Origin: Polyangiaceae bacterium
GTDB lineage: Bacteria; Myxococcota_A; Polyangia; Polyangiales; Polyangiaceae
DNA: 64,000 nt
Reading direction: 5' to 3'
Assembly (NCBI GenBank): GCA_013214025.1
Contig: JABSRN010000065.1
Span: 1-64,000 of the forward strand
Shown here: positions 1 to 9,000 of the stretch, in pieces
Layout: every line of letters starts with the position of its first letter
Numbering within the stretch: position 1 is the first letter of the stretch
Notes under the pieces: model-generated
What the model was told of the DNA's origin: nothing
The model's input: the letters and a program-made list of their open reading frames with translations, nothing else
The model's database searches: none
Translations under genes and position numbers: made by a program

Positions 1-137
1 TGGCGAAGTTAGGGGGGCACTTGTCGCAAAACGGCGAGCCTGGCTGGCTGACCCTAGGCCGAGGGTACGAGAAACTCGCGACTGGCGAAGCCTTCTACTT
101 GGACATGCTCAAGCTCGAAACTTGTGATCAATCATGA
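1..137 (+). mobile_element. IS4-like transposase, C-terminal end cut by the window edge
   Basis: The third frame is open from base 3 to a TGA at 135-137 and gives 44 residues. They contain LGGHLSQNGEPGW followed by LGRGYEKL. This pattern (LGGh-x-x-N-G-x-PGW-x-x-L-x-RG) is typical of the C-terminal end of IS4-family DDE transposases. Only the tail lies in the window, so the catalytic residues and the left end cannot be judged. The right inverted repeat of the element is not obvious; a small inverted repeat CCCCGTTAGGGG follows the stop at about 139-150. The adjacent cytochrome gene is convergent. The family call is from memory of the motif. Confidence 0.65.
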
Positions 138-190
138 GCCCCGTTAGGGGTGGCTTCGGAAGCGATCGCGAGTAGGTCTCGAACAGCGGA

Positions 191-205
191 CTCGCCGAAG
201 GCGAG
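191..205. terminator. Short hairpin between convergent genes
   Basis: CTCGCC-GAA-GGCGAG is a perfect 6-bp stem lying directly next to the TAG stop of the minus-strand cytochrome gene. It sits between the convergent transposase remnant and that gene. There is no T tract on either side, so it is at best a weak or Rho-assisted end signal. Confidence 0.3.
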
Positions 206-1561
206 CTAGCGTCGCCGACCTTGGGCTATCCAGCTCTCCACCAACTGTACCTGTTCGGGATTGAGTGGGGGCAGACCCAGAGGCATGCCACGCACGCCGG
301 GGGTTTCGGTACCGTGCTGCTCGCCGGAACGGGCAAGAATGGCCGCTAGTAGCAGCGGTTCGCCGCTCTCTGTCTTTTGGAAGACGCTGGCGCGGTCGCC
401 GCTTGGCGTGATGTGGCCCGTCATGGTGCCGCGGTAGCTCGATAGATCGAGGCCGCGCGGCTTGAAGCCAAAACCTCCGGTGTTGCCGGGGCCCCCGTCG
501 CCGCCTGCCGAGAGGGGATCCGTGTGGCAATGACCGCAGGTACGGCTCAGCACCTTTTCGTTCACTTCGTCGAAGCTCACGTCCCGGGTGAGCGCGGGGA
601 GGCGCTTGGGTGGCACCGGCGGCACCGGCGCTTTGAGCTCCGTTTGCCACAAGAACTCGGCGAGATCGGCTGCGTCCGCACCACTCAGTCCGTGGTTGGG
701 CATGCGCGTTCCGGAGCTCATGGCCGCGGGATCTCGCAGCCAGTCGATGAGTGCCGAGCTGAGGAAACGTTCGCGCGTGAGGCGCAAGTCTGGAGCGAGA
801 CGGATGCCCGGTTGATCTTCTGCTTTTGCGGCAGCCAGATCCGGGCTGATTGCCACTCCGCTGCCGCTAAAGTCGTGGCAGCGCCCGCATTGTTTGTTCT
901 CGAAAAGCTGGCGCCCGCGGCTGAGACTGCCGCTAACTGGCGAGTCGGGCGCGCTGGGCTGCTGCGTCTCGGTTAGGTAGTGGGCGATATCGGAGGCGTC
1001 GGTCACGCTGAGTCCGAGGCGGGGCATATTGGAGAGCAAGTGACGCCGGAGATCTGTCGGAGAATGTAGATACTTGGCGATCCAATGCCGTCGGATGCGT
1101 TTGCCGATGTGGGCCAGGGACGGCACGTATCGATAATGTTCGACGGTTTCTTGCCAGCCCGGCAGCTTGCGGGAACCCTGCCCAAAGCGACCGCGTGCGA
1201 TGTCCTCGTGGCAGCTGAAGCAATGCAGCTCCCGGGGAGCCGCTTGAAAACCTGTGCCTTCATGGCAGCGTGAGCATTCGTGTTTTTTTACTAGGGCTTT
1301 GCCCCGGCTAGCCGAGCTCTGAACCGCTACGAATAGCGCCTCTCCGGGATGTTCGATGACGGGAGGCGTTGAATTGCCGTTGGCTTGGGCGCTAGCGCTG
1401 GGGGCGGCTTTTGATGGGACCGCTTCGGATTTTGGATCCGACTGACAGCCCAAGCTGACGCCGAATAAAACCAAGTAGATCCCTATTTGCCGGATCGTCT
1501 TTGACAGCTGTCCGAAGTCAGACTGCCAAGCTAGCGGGGTCGGCGCGGAACGAAGACTCAT
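206..1561 (-). CDS. Tetraheme cytochrome c family lipoprotein
   Basis: The 451-residue product carries four CxxCH heme-binding motifs at about 96-100, 114-118, 225-229 and 342-346. Each probable cytochrome module is followed by a Met in an MP context (NMPRLGLS, RMPNHGLS, GMPLGLPP), the usual distal ligand region of class I c-type cytochromes. The N terminus has a hydrophobic stretch (about 26-38) ending at Cys39 in VSLGC, an imperfect lipobox, so it is probably an exported, lipid-anchored electron carrier. The residues just after Cys39 are a low-complexity Ala/Ser/Pro linker. The role (periplasmic electron transfer) follows from the motifs; its partner is unknown. The start is the ATG at 1561; the N terminus before the hydrophobic stretch is rather long, so a later start is possible. 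Confidence 0.85.
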   Translation of the reverse strand: MSLRSAPTPLAWQSDFGQLSKTIRQIGIYLVLFGVSLGCQSDPKSEAVPSKAAPSASAQANGNSTPPVIEHPGEALFVAVQSSASRGKALVKKHECSRCHEGTGFQAAPRELHCFSCHEDIARGRFGQGSRKLPGWQETVEHYRYVPSLAHIGKRIRRHWIAKYLHSPTDLRRHLLSNMPRLGLSVTDASDIAHYLTETQQPSAPDSPVSGSLSRGRQLFENKQCGRCHDFSGSGVAISPDLAAAKAEDQPGIRLAPDLRLTRERFLSSALIDWLRDPAAMSSGTRMPNHGLSGADAADLAEFLWQTELKAPVPPVPPKRLPALTRDVSFDEVNEKVLSRTCGHCHTDPLSAGGDGGPGNTGGFGFKPRGLDLSSYRGTMTGHITPSGDRASVFQKTESGEPLLLAAILARSGEQHGTETPGVRGMPLGLPPLNPEQVQLVESWIAQGRRR

Positions 1562-1609
1562 GGCGACAGTTTACGCGCTCTGCCCGGGGCTCGGTGGTCG
1601 GATTTTCTC

Positions 1610-2299
1610 TCAACTCTGGGCGATGTCGCCGCGACAGATAGCGCTGTTCTTGGTCATTTCGGTGCAACGTTTGAGGGCGAGCTTTTTCCCAGCCTTGTCC
1701 TGCCGCAGCTGGGCGAGCTTGGCGTAGCCTTCGGGGGTGGCGAGCAAATCGCGCTTAGCGAGACTCTCGAGCCTCTTCTTGCCCTCGGCGCGGTGACTCG
1801 GACTGGCTGCTAGGGTTTCGGCGAGCTCAGTTTCGAAGACGGGATCCGCCGTCTTCTTTTCGGCTGCCTGTTTCATCACCTGGACGGCCCAACTCAGGTT
1901 TTTCGCTCGGTCTTCTTCCGTGGTGCCGAGCCAGCTGCCGGTGGCATGTTTGGGAACCTCGTATCCTAGGGGGATGGCGCCGGCATGGCGGGCGGTAATG
2001 ACCGCCATGACTCGTTGGGCTCGTTCGACAGTTGAGCCGGGTATCGCGCTCAGTGTCTGCAGGTGCGGAATGGTGCGGAGGACCAGGCCGGCGGCGGAAA
2101 TCGTGAAACCCTTTTCAAGTTTGTCTTCGGCCTTCGGGATGTTGATGGGCCTATAATCGATCTGTTTCTGCGGGCGCTCAATTCGACTCATCTCGCCGAA
2201 CCACTCTCCTCCGCAGCCCAAGGCCGGGCTGGTGGCGAGACATAGAGTGCCCAGGGCGAGGAGGGTGGCGAGGTTTTGGCGGGTGTTGAGTGTCGGCAT
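1610..2299 (-). CDS. Exported protein of unknown function
   Basis: I place the start at the ATG at 2299 because AGAAGGA lies just upstream of it and because the product then opens with a clean signal sequence (charged MPTLNTRQN, hydrophobic LATLLALGTLCLATSPALG, then CGG). The cysteine after ALG could be a lipidation site or simply follow a Sec cleavage site. The 229-residue protein has no family I recognise. The body is mostly helical, with a Lys-rich C-terminal half (EGKKRLESLAKRDLL) that resembles a helical-repeat protein. It follows the cytochrome gene in the same direction with about 50 bp between them, so the two may be co-transcribed, the unknown protein being first. Confidence 0.65.
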   Translation of the reverse strand: MPTLNTRQNLATLLALGTLCLATSPALGCGGEWFGEMSRIERPQKQIDYRPINIPKAEDKLEKGFTISAAGLVLRTIPHLQTLSAIPGSTVERAQRVMAVITARHAGAIPLGYEVPKHATGSWLGTTEEDRAKNLSWAVQVMKQAAEKKTADPVFETELAETLAASPSHRAEGKKRLESLAKRDLLATPEGYAKLAQLRQDKAGKKLALKRCTEMTKNSAICRGDIAQS

Positions 2300-2636
2300 G
2301 TTGATGTTCCTTCTGTCTGAGATACGCGTGAGGAGCCGTTGTTCTTCTCGAATCGGGGACAAATATTGAATGGATCGCTGATGACTTCGTTTGGGGACAC
2401 CCCGGGTGGCGGATCGCCGGAATCGGCGCTGATCTGCCCCCATCTGCTCCGTTCGACTCCGAGCTGGTCCCCCTCCTTGGGTCGCTGGAAAAGCCCCGCA
2501 TTCAAGTGATAGCGGCCGCTTGGGACAAATTCGGCCCGGTGTTCAAAACAACGCTAGCCAAACCGCAAAGTTCCGGCTATCAAGCGCGCGCTTCCTGCCC
2601 GAAGTGGGCGATTGTTCTTCAGAAAAAGGTGTTCCA

Positions 2637-4445
2637 GTGACCGCTCCCAAGATCCGCAACGTGGCCATCATCGCCCACGTTGATCACGGCAAGACCACTT
2701 TGGTGGATGCCATGTTGCGCCAAACGGGGGTGTTCAAGGCGCACCAAGCAGTGGACGAACGCGTCATGGATACCGGCGATCTTGAAAAAGAGCGCGGAAT
2801 CACGATTCTCGCGAAGAACGCGAGCATCGTTTACGAGGGAACGAAGATCAACATCATCGATACCCCAGGTCATGCTGACTTTGGCGGCGAGGTCGAGCGC
2901 ACCCTGCGCATGGCCGATGGCGCCATTTTGCTGGTGGACGCAGCTGAGGGCCCGCTCCCCCAGACCCGCTTTGTGCTGAGCAAGGCACTGGAGCTGGGCA
3001 TGCCGATCATTGTGGTCATCAACAAGATCGATCGCCAGGATGCTCGTCCCGATGACGTGCTGACGGAAACCTTCGACCTGTTCTGCAATCTAGAAGCCAG
3101 CGACGAGCAGACGGATTTTGGGACTCTTTACGCGGTCGGCAAAGACGGCGTGGCATCATTGACCCTCGACGATCGCGGAACCGATCTCGATCCCATGTTC
3201 AAGATGATCATGGACAAGGTACCGGCACCGAAGGCGGACAACGAAGGTCCGGTTCAGTTCCTCGTGCATAACATCGAGCACGACGACTATGTCGGCCGTC
3301 TCGCGATTGGCCGTGTCTACCGAGGTAAGCTCGACACCGGCACCCGAGTGGCGCTGTTGGCTGACGGCAAAGAGACCGAAGGCAATGTGGGAACGATCTT
3401 CGCATTTGAAGGCGTCGAGCGCACCAAGATCCAAACTGCCATAGCTGGTGATTTGGTTTGTTTTAGCGGCTTCGAAGACGTGCAGATCGGTGACACTTTC
3501 ACGCACCCGGCTCATCGTGATGCGCTGGAACGCATTGTGGTGGAGCAGCCGACCATCAAGCTAACGATGAAGGTGAACGACTCGCCCTACGCTGGCTTGT
3601 CCGGCAAATGGGTGACGTCCCGTCATATCCGCGATCGGCTGATGAAAGAAGGCCGTCGGAACATCGCCATGAAAGTAGAAGCGACCGACTTGCCGGATAC
3701 CTACACAGTCTACGGCCGTGGTGAGCTCATGCTCAGCGTATTGGCGGAGACCATGCGGCGCGAAGGTTTCGAGTTCGCCTTGGGCATGCCCGAGGTGGTG
3801 ACCAAGGAAATCGACGGTGTGGTCATGGAACCCCTAGAGCGGGTGGTTATCGATACCCCCGAAGAATACGTTGGGACGATCACTACGTCTCTCGGTGAGC
3901 GTGGTGGCCGCATGGACAAGATGGTCGGTCTCGGCCACGGTCGGACTCGGCTGGAGTTCATTATCTCCGCGCGCGGTCTCATTGGCTTCCGCCCAGTCTT
4001 CCTTACCCAGACTCGCGGCATGGGGCTGCTCAGCACTATTTCCGAAGGCTGGGAGAAGCAGAGCACCGATCTGCTGCGTCGCCGCAACGGGGCTATCGTC
4101 TCCGACCGTAAGGGGACCACGACGCCCTATGCGCTCTTTCACTTGGAGCCGCGCGGCACCTTGTTCGTCGGGGCGAGCACTGACGTGTATGAGGGCATGG
4201 TCGTGGGCATGTTTAATCGTCCCAACGACTTGGACGTCAACGTCTGTCGCGAAAAGAAGCTGACGAATATTCGTTCTGCGAACAAGGACGAGAATGTCGT
4301 GCTGACGACTCCGCATCTGCAGACTATCGAGACGGCAATGGAGTACATCGACGCCGACGAGCTGATCGAAGTGACGCCGGATGCGGTTCGTATTCGTAAG
4401 CGCATCCTTCCGGGCAACATCCGCCCGAAGCGCCGCGAAGGTTGA
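2637..4445 (+). CDS. typA: GTPase BipA/TypA
   Basis: The product is a translational GTPase of the BipA/TypA family, a ribosome-associated factor linked to assembly and stress adaptation. Starting at the GTG at 2637 it has 602 residues, close to the family length, and the P-loop AHVDHGKTT lies at 13-21. Further G motifs are visible: ERGITI, DTPGHADF and NKIDR. The C-terminal half has the family pattern EPLERVVIDTPEEYVG and RGLIGFRPVFLTQTRG. A longer frame reaches back to a TTG at 2520, but AAAAAGG seven bases before the GTG and the length fit the later start better. The gene is monocistronic, with a terminator about 30 bp after the stop. Confidence 0.95.
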   Translation: MTAPKIRNVAIIAHVDHGKTTLVDAMLRQTGVFKAHQAVDERVMDTGDLEKERGITILAKNASIVYEGTKINIIDTPGHADFGGEVERTLRMADGAILLVDAAEGPLPQTRFVLSKALELGMPIIVVINKIDRQDARPDDVLTETFDLFCNLEASDEQTDFGTLYAVGKDGVASLTLDDRGTDLDPMFKMIMDKVPAPKADNEGPVQFLVHNIEHDDYVGRLAIGRVYRGKLDTGTRVALLADGKETEGNVGTIFAFEGVERTKIQTAIAGDLVCFSGFEDVQIGDTFTHPAHRDALERIVVEQPTIKLTMKVNDSPYAGLSGKWVTSRHIRDRLMKEGRRNIAMKVEATDLPDTYTVYGRGELMLSVLAETMRREGFEFALGMPEVVTKEIDGVVMEPLERVVIDTPEEYVGTITTSLGERGGRMDKMVGLGHGRTRLEFIISARGLIGFRPVFLTQTRGMGLLSTISEGWEKQSTDLLRRRNGAIVSDRKGTTTPYALFHLEPRGTLFVGASTDVYEGMVVGMFNRPNDLDVNVCREKKLTNIRSANKDENVVLTTPHLQTIETAMEYIDADELIEVTPDAVRIRKRILPGNIRPKRREG

Positions 4446-4476
4446 TGCTCGCGCCAGCCTGGCGCACGCACCACAG

Positions 4477-4508
4477 AAAAAACGGCATGCTTGGGTATGT
4501 CGTTTTTT
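4477..4508 (+). terminator. Rho-independent terminator of typA
   Basis: AAAAAACGGCATGC, a TTGG loop, then GTATGTCGTTTTTT form a stem with two G-U pairs, ending in six T residues. It lies 31 bp after the typA stop, and its A and T flanks would also allow some termination in the other direction. Confidence 0.8.
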
Positions 4509-4976
4509 CGTTTGTTGGCACCGGCGGGGATCGTGTCTTTTCGGGCCAACAGAATGTCGGTTCGCGTGCGTGACTGTAGGGTGGATGGATTCCGGTCGCT
4601 GGGGGTCAGTCATCGTCCCATTCCGCTCGATAGGAGCGGTTGGCGCCGTTCGACGTTGGTATTCCTATTGCGATTAAAACAGGAACTTGCTTTGCGGATG
4701 CTGTGCGCCTGAAGTGATCCGAGACTGAGATTTTCACTGGCGCGGGATCCCGCGGCATCCGAAGTTTTGCTAGTCTCCTCCGCATTCCCGGCGAGCACTA
4801 GGCCCGTCGCCCATTCCCCTGCCCCCATACCCTCGCGCCTGACGAGTCGCCCGAGGCATGACGGATTTCGATCCTTCGCTCTAGCTACGAGAGGACCTAT
4901 CGTTCTTCATGCCGCCCCAGAGGCAATTCGCGAAGCTCCGTGCCGGCCGGAGCCTTCGACATTTCTGGAGGCGTTC
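4509..4976. other. Intergenic region with a 14-bp perfect palindrome
   Basis: No convincing gene is seen in these 468 bp. The sequence CGCGGGATCCCGCG at 4741-4754 is a perfect palindrome, about 220 bp ahead of the next likely start, and could be an operator or simply a chance GC palindrome. A reading frame continues upstream from the next gene to about 4767, but that part is Ser/Pro/Arg-rich and has no ribosome binding site, so it is read as untranslated. Confidence 0.4.
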
Positions 4977-5336
4977 ATGCGCGGAGACGCGCCTCACGGG
5001 GTCTACGCAGCTTTCCTAAATCGCCTGTCCCACGTGTCTATCTCCAGGGCGAGGGGCTTGCCCAACGATCGCAACCCCGCTTTCGTTGTAGAGTTACAGC
5101 GCTCTGAACTCCGGCGAGTTGAGGCGCTGGCTCGGGACTTGAGAGATTTTTACGGAGCCGGTGGCGGCGCGGTTGCCCGAGCTTCTGCTGCGGCTGTTTC
5201 TGCTGAGGTGTTGAGCTTCGTGGCGCACCTGGAGGACTTGAGCGAACAAGGTTCCGTCCGCCTCACGGCCCAGTCCGAAATGCGTCACCTCGGCAGCCTA
5301 TCGGGAGTGGTAGGTGCTGGCCCGCATGGCGTGTAA
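4977..5336 (+). CDS. Small protein of unknown function (119 aa)
   Basis: The ATG at 4977 is preceded by a strong ribosome binding site (CTGGAGG, six bases before the start), which decides this start over the longer frame from 4767. The 119-residue product is soluble and largely helical; the central part (QRSELRRVEALARDLRDFY) and the stretch VSAEVLSFVAHLEDLSEQG look amphipathic. There is no signal peptide, membrane segment or family motif I recognise. It lies in an otherwise gene-poor gap, with another short frame directly after it. A real gene is likely because of the ribosome binding site, but function is unknown. Confidence 0.5.
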   Translation: MRGDAPHGVYAAFLNRLSHVSISRARGLPNDRNPAFVVELQRSELRRVEALARDLRDFYGAGGGAVARASAAAVSAEVLSFVAHLEDLSEQGSVRLTAQSEMRHLGSLSGVVGAGPHGV

Positions 5337-5341
5337 ACAGC

Positions 5342-5563
5342 TTGCAGCTGTCAGGGGATGAAGGCGGGGACTTTCACTTTCCAGACGCCAAGCAGCAGAC
5401 CGGCTACACTGGAGCGTTCGGTCCACAGGAGTCGCCATTGCCGCAAGAGCAGATGGATCATGTTGTCCAAGCGTTGAGGGAAGTGTTTGCCTTGAGCGAT
5501 CAGCTAGTCAGGCGAAGTCTGGCTAGAGATGGTCGGAAGCCGAGAACTGCCCGTATAGGGTAG
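5342..5563 (+). CDS. Possible small protein (73 aa)
   Basis: This frame starts five bases after the previous stop, with a TTG as the first possible start. The residues look protein-like (GDFHFPDAKQQTGYTGAFG, then an amphipathic MDHVVQALREVFALSDQLVRRSLA). The frame is also open upstream of the TTG into the preceding gene. So it may be a coupled second gene, or the end of the preceding gene displaced by a frameshift. No family is recognised and no clear ribosome binding site is present. Confidence 0.3.
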   Translation: MQLSGDEGGDFHFPDAKQQTGYTGAFGPQESPLPQEQMDHVVQALREVFALSDQLVRRSLARDGRKPRTARIG

Positions 5564-5570
5564 GGTTGGG

Positions 5571-5602
5571 GGGCCCATGCGCGCGGGGGCGCGTGTGGGC
5601 CC
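5571..5602. terminator. Strong GC hairpin after the small ORFs
   Basis: GGGCCCATGCGCGC, loop GGGG, then GCGCGTGTGGGCCC form a 14-bp stem with two G-U wobbles. It begins seven bases after the stop of the small ORF. No T tract follows, so it may be a Rho-independent-like stop without U-run, a 3' end stabiliser, or a structured element. Confidence 0.45.
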
Positions 5603-5766
5603 GTTCGGTTTCGAGGCGCGGACCCGTCAGGCGTGCCGGGGGGCAGCCCGCCGCACGAAGTGATGGCGAGCGCCGGAAACACCGAGAATCCGCGATAGTT
5701 TTGTGGACGAGCGAATACCCCACCGAATGCGTGAGCGACGTGCTGAAGTCGCCCCGACAAAAGTTA

Positions 5767-5794
5767 TTGTTCAAACGGAAAATAACTGTATACT
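5767..5794 (+). promoter_or_regulatory. Sigma-70-like promoter
   Basis: TTGTTC, a 16-bp spacer and TATACT match the housekeeping -35/-10 pattern well, and they sit in a local AT-rich patch that stands out from the GC-rich surroundings. The predicted transcript would begin near 5801 and run about 235 bases before the start of the large fusion gene. Confidence 0.5.
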
Positions 5795-5800
5795 GGGTTC

Positions 5801-6036
5801 ACTGAGATGGACCGTTTCCCGGCAGTATATGGCCGTCGGGGCCGACATAAATCGAAGTAGTATTAGCAGCTTACGGATTAACGAACGATTGATGGGCAAG
5901 CTGCTCGTCATCCCCCGATGACAACTACCCCCGGCGCTCGCGCCACGATTGGCCGGCTGAATCCGGCCGCTCTGACCCCTTGGCGACGCAGGCTAATTGC
6001 TGCCGAGCCAATATAGAAACGAACCTCGGAGACCCT
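5801..6036 (+). promoter_or_regulatory. Structured leader upstream of the fusion gene
   Basis: This leader holds two perfect hairpins: GTCATC-CCCC-GATGAC at 5907-5922 and GGCCGG-CTGAAT-CCGGCC at 5951-5968. A smaller one, GTCGG-GG-CCGAC, lies near 5833-5844. None is followed by a T tract. No known riboswitch class is recognised. The arrangement could be a cis-acting RNA controlling the fusion gene, or unrelated stems in GC-rich DNA. Confidence 0.35.
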
Positions 6037-9000
6037 ATGAGCTACTTGATGGGCTTGGATATTGGCGGCGGCGGCGGCCGTTGTTTGCTGGTGAATACTG
6101 AATCCGGCGAGACCACTTCAGCCTTCCGCGCCTGGAGCTTTCCCGTGGCCCCAGAGACCGGCAACGTCGGCTTCGACATCGACCTCGATGCCCTGTGGTC
6201 GAGTCTCTGCGAAGCAGCCCAGGAGGCATTGGCCAAAAGCGGTGCGTCGTCGACCGATGTCAAGGGCGTCGCGGTGGCTGCGTTTCGCTTCGGCACCGTC
6301 ATCCTCGATGGCAATGGCGAGGCCGTCTACGCGGGTCCCAATCGTGATGGCCGAGCGGCGATGCAGGGCATGAGCATGGCTGGCGAGTACGGCGATGAAG
6401 TGGCAGCCGCGACCGGTCGATACCCCAATCCTGCCTTCGCGGTATCGCGAGTGCTGTGGCTCAAGGATGTGGCCGGCGATGAGTTCGCCAAAGCCAAGAC
6501 CGTGCTCGCGGCGAACGATTGGGTTGCTTACAAACTGTGCGGAGAATTAGCGACGGATTTTTCTCAAGCCGGGGAAACCGGAGTGTTCGATCTGAAGAAG
6601 CGGCAGTGGGCGAGCGACGTGCTCGAAAAGGTCGGTCTCTCGCCGTCCTTGTTCCCCGCGGTGAAACAGGCAGGCAGTTTGCTGGGCAAGCTAACTGGGG
6701 AATCTGCGGCGGCCCTTGGCTTGAACGCTGATACCGCGGTTGCCGTTGGCGGCGCCGACACCCAATGCGGTTTGCTCGGCATCGGTGCTGTCAACAGCGG
6801 TGACCTCGCTATTGTGGCAGGTACCACCGCTCCCATCCAATGGGTGACGGAGCAGGCGGAAATCGATCCGGCCAATCAGATTTGGTCCGGACAGCATGTG
6901 ACCGAGGGGCAATTCTTGCTCGAGGCAAACGCGGGTCCCGTCGGTGACGCTCTCGACTGGATGGGCAACACCATGTACGCCACGTCCCCTTCGCCGGCAG
7001 CGGCGCTATTGGGCGATGCGGCAGCGGCAGCTCCGGGCGCCCGCGGCGTGCAGTCTACTTTTGGGGTGTCCATTCACGATGCTCGCGCGGTCAAGGTGCC
7101 CATCGGCAGCGTAACCCTCTCGCACTTGTTCACGGCGCCCGAAACCGACCGCTCTGACATGGCTCGCTCGGTAGTAGAAGGTCTAGCCTTCGGCCTGAAA
7201 AAGAACCTCGAGCTGCTCGAGACCCTTCGAAAAGACAAGGCCGCAAAAATCCTGTTGGCAGGGGGCATGTCGCGGAGCGGGCTCTTTGCGCAAATTCTTG
7301 CGGACGTCAGCGGTGTGCCGGTCGAGGTCGGCGACTGCAACGAAGCGACCGCGTTGGGAGCCGCGATCTGCGCGGGTGTAGCCGCCGGAGTGTTTTCGGA
7401 CCTGGGCGCAGGTGCGACCCAGTTGGCGAAGCGCAGCCGGGTATTCACGCCGGGCACCAATGCCGAAAAATACGCGTCGATCTACTCCGGATGGTCGCGA
7501 TTGCACACGGCACAGGCCGCCGCGGATGAAGTCGCCCAGGAGCTAAAGATCGGTCAGATCATGGAGGGGATGGGCCAGCCGGAGGCGGAGACGGCCAGCG
7601 TCAAACGCACGAAGATATTCGTGAGTGCTGCGATGGACGACGAGGGCATCGCGGCTCTCGAAGAGCTAGGCGACGTCACCTATCAGAACTTCCGCGAGAC
7701 CCACAACCTGCTCACCGGCAATAGCCTCGTGCAAGCTCTGCAGGGTTACGAGGTATTCATCTGCGAAGTGGATCCGGTCGACGTTGGCGCGATTCAAAAG
7801 TGCAAGGAGCTCCGAGTGATTGCCACTTGTCGCGGCGATCCCGTAAATATCGACATTCCCGGCATGGGAGCTTTGGGCATTCCGGTGATCAACGCGCCTG
7901 GCCGCAACGCCGACGCAGTGGCGGACCTAACAATAGGTTTCGCTATCTCGATGGCCCGAAAACTCGCTGAAGCGGGCGAGTTCTTACGAGACGAAGATGT
8001 AGAAGCGGGCGACTTGGGCAAGATGGGCGCCGCATTTTCTCAGCTCCAAGGTAAGGAGCTCTGGCGCAAAACGTTCGGCTTGGTGGGCTTTGGGGCCATC
8101 GGGAAGAAGGTGGCGGCGCGCCTGGTGCCCTTTGGGGTCAAGGTGATCGTCAGCGATCCATTCGTGACTCCCGAAATCGCGGCCCTGCATGGCGCCACCA
8201 AGGTGGAATTCGATGAGCTGCTGGAAACGGCGGACTTTGTGTCGCTGCACGTGCCGGTTACTAAGTCCACCACGGGCATGATGGGTGTCGAGCAGTTCGC
8301 GAAGATGAAGCCCGGCTCCTTTTTCATCAACTCCGCCAGGGCGGCGCTCATTGACGAGCAGGCTCTGGTGGATACTCTGGAAGACGAGCATCTAGGCGGC
8401 GCTGCTGTCGATGTGTTCGCCGTTGAACCTCCGGGCTGGGATCATCCGCTGTTGGATCTCGAAAACGTGATCGCGACCCCCCATGTGGGCGGCAATACCT
8501 TCGAGGTAGCCACCCACCAGGGTCGGATTATCGCGGAAGATCTGAAGCGTATCCTCAGTGGACAAAAGCCTCGCTATGCGCTCAACCCCGAGTGTCTAGA
8601 GGCATTTGACATGAGCCAACCCCGAGTGGAGGCGAGTGCCGAAGAATTGGCGAAACTAGCGTCCGATGGCGGACCCGCCACAACGGACCTGGCCAAGGCG
8701 AAAAACGCCGATAAAACAACGGGCGCTGCCGCACGGCGCTCCGACGAAGACGAAGACGAAGACGAAGATTACGACGACGACGAGGAGGACGCCATGGGCA
8801 TCCCAGAAGAGAACCGCCAGATCATGGCGAGCATTTGTAGAGAATTTGTTCAAGGCATCATCACTGACGACGAGATCAAGAAGACCGAGGTGCCGCCGGT
8901 GACGCTCCACTTCAATATCTCCGACATTGGCGAGGAGTTTTGGTTCGCCCTAGATGACGGCAAGGTGAGCGGCGGCATGGGACCGCCGAAAGAAGACGCC

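Noticed and set aside
3834-4613. Long minus-strand frame opposite typA
   Set aside because: It mirrors the codon pattern of typA, has no recognisable domain, and is fully explained by the GC-rich gene on the other strand.
4767-4976. Upstream extension of the 119-residue hypothetical gene
   Set aside because: The stretch is Ser/Pro/Arg-rich with no ribosome binding site at 4767, whereas the ATG at 4977 has a strong one.
5951-5968. GGCCGG-CTGAAT-CCGGCC hairpin as a terminator
   Set aside because: No T tract follows, and it lies in a leader directly ahead of a large gene, so a terminator is unlikely without a partner structure.
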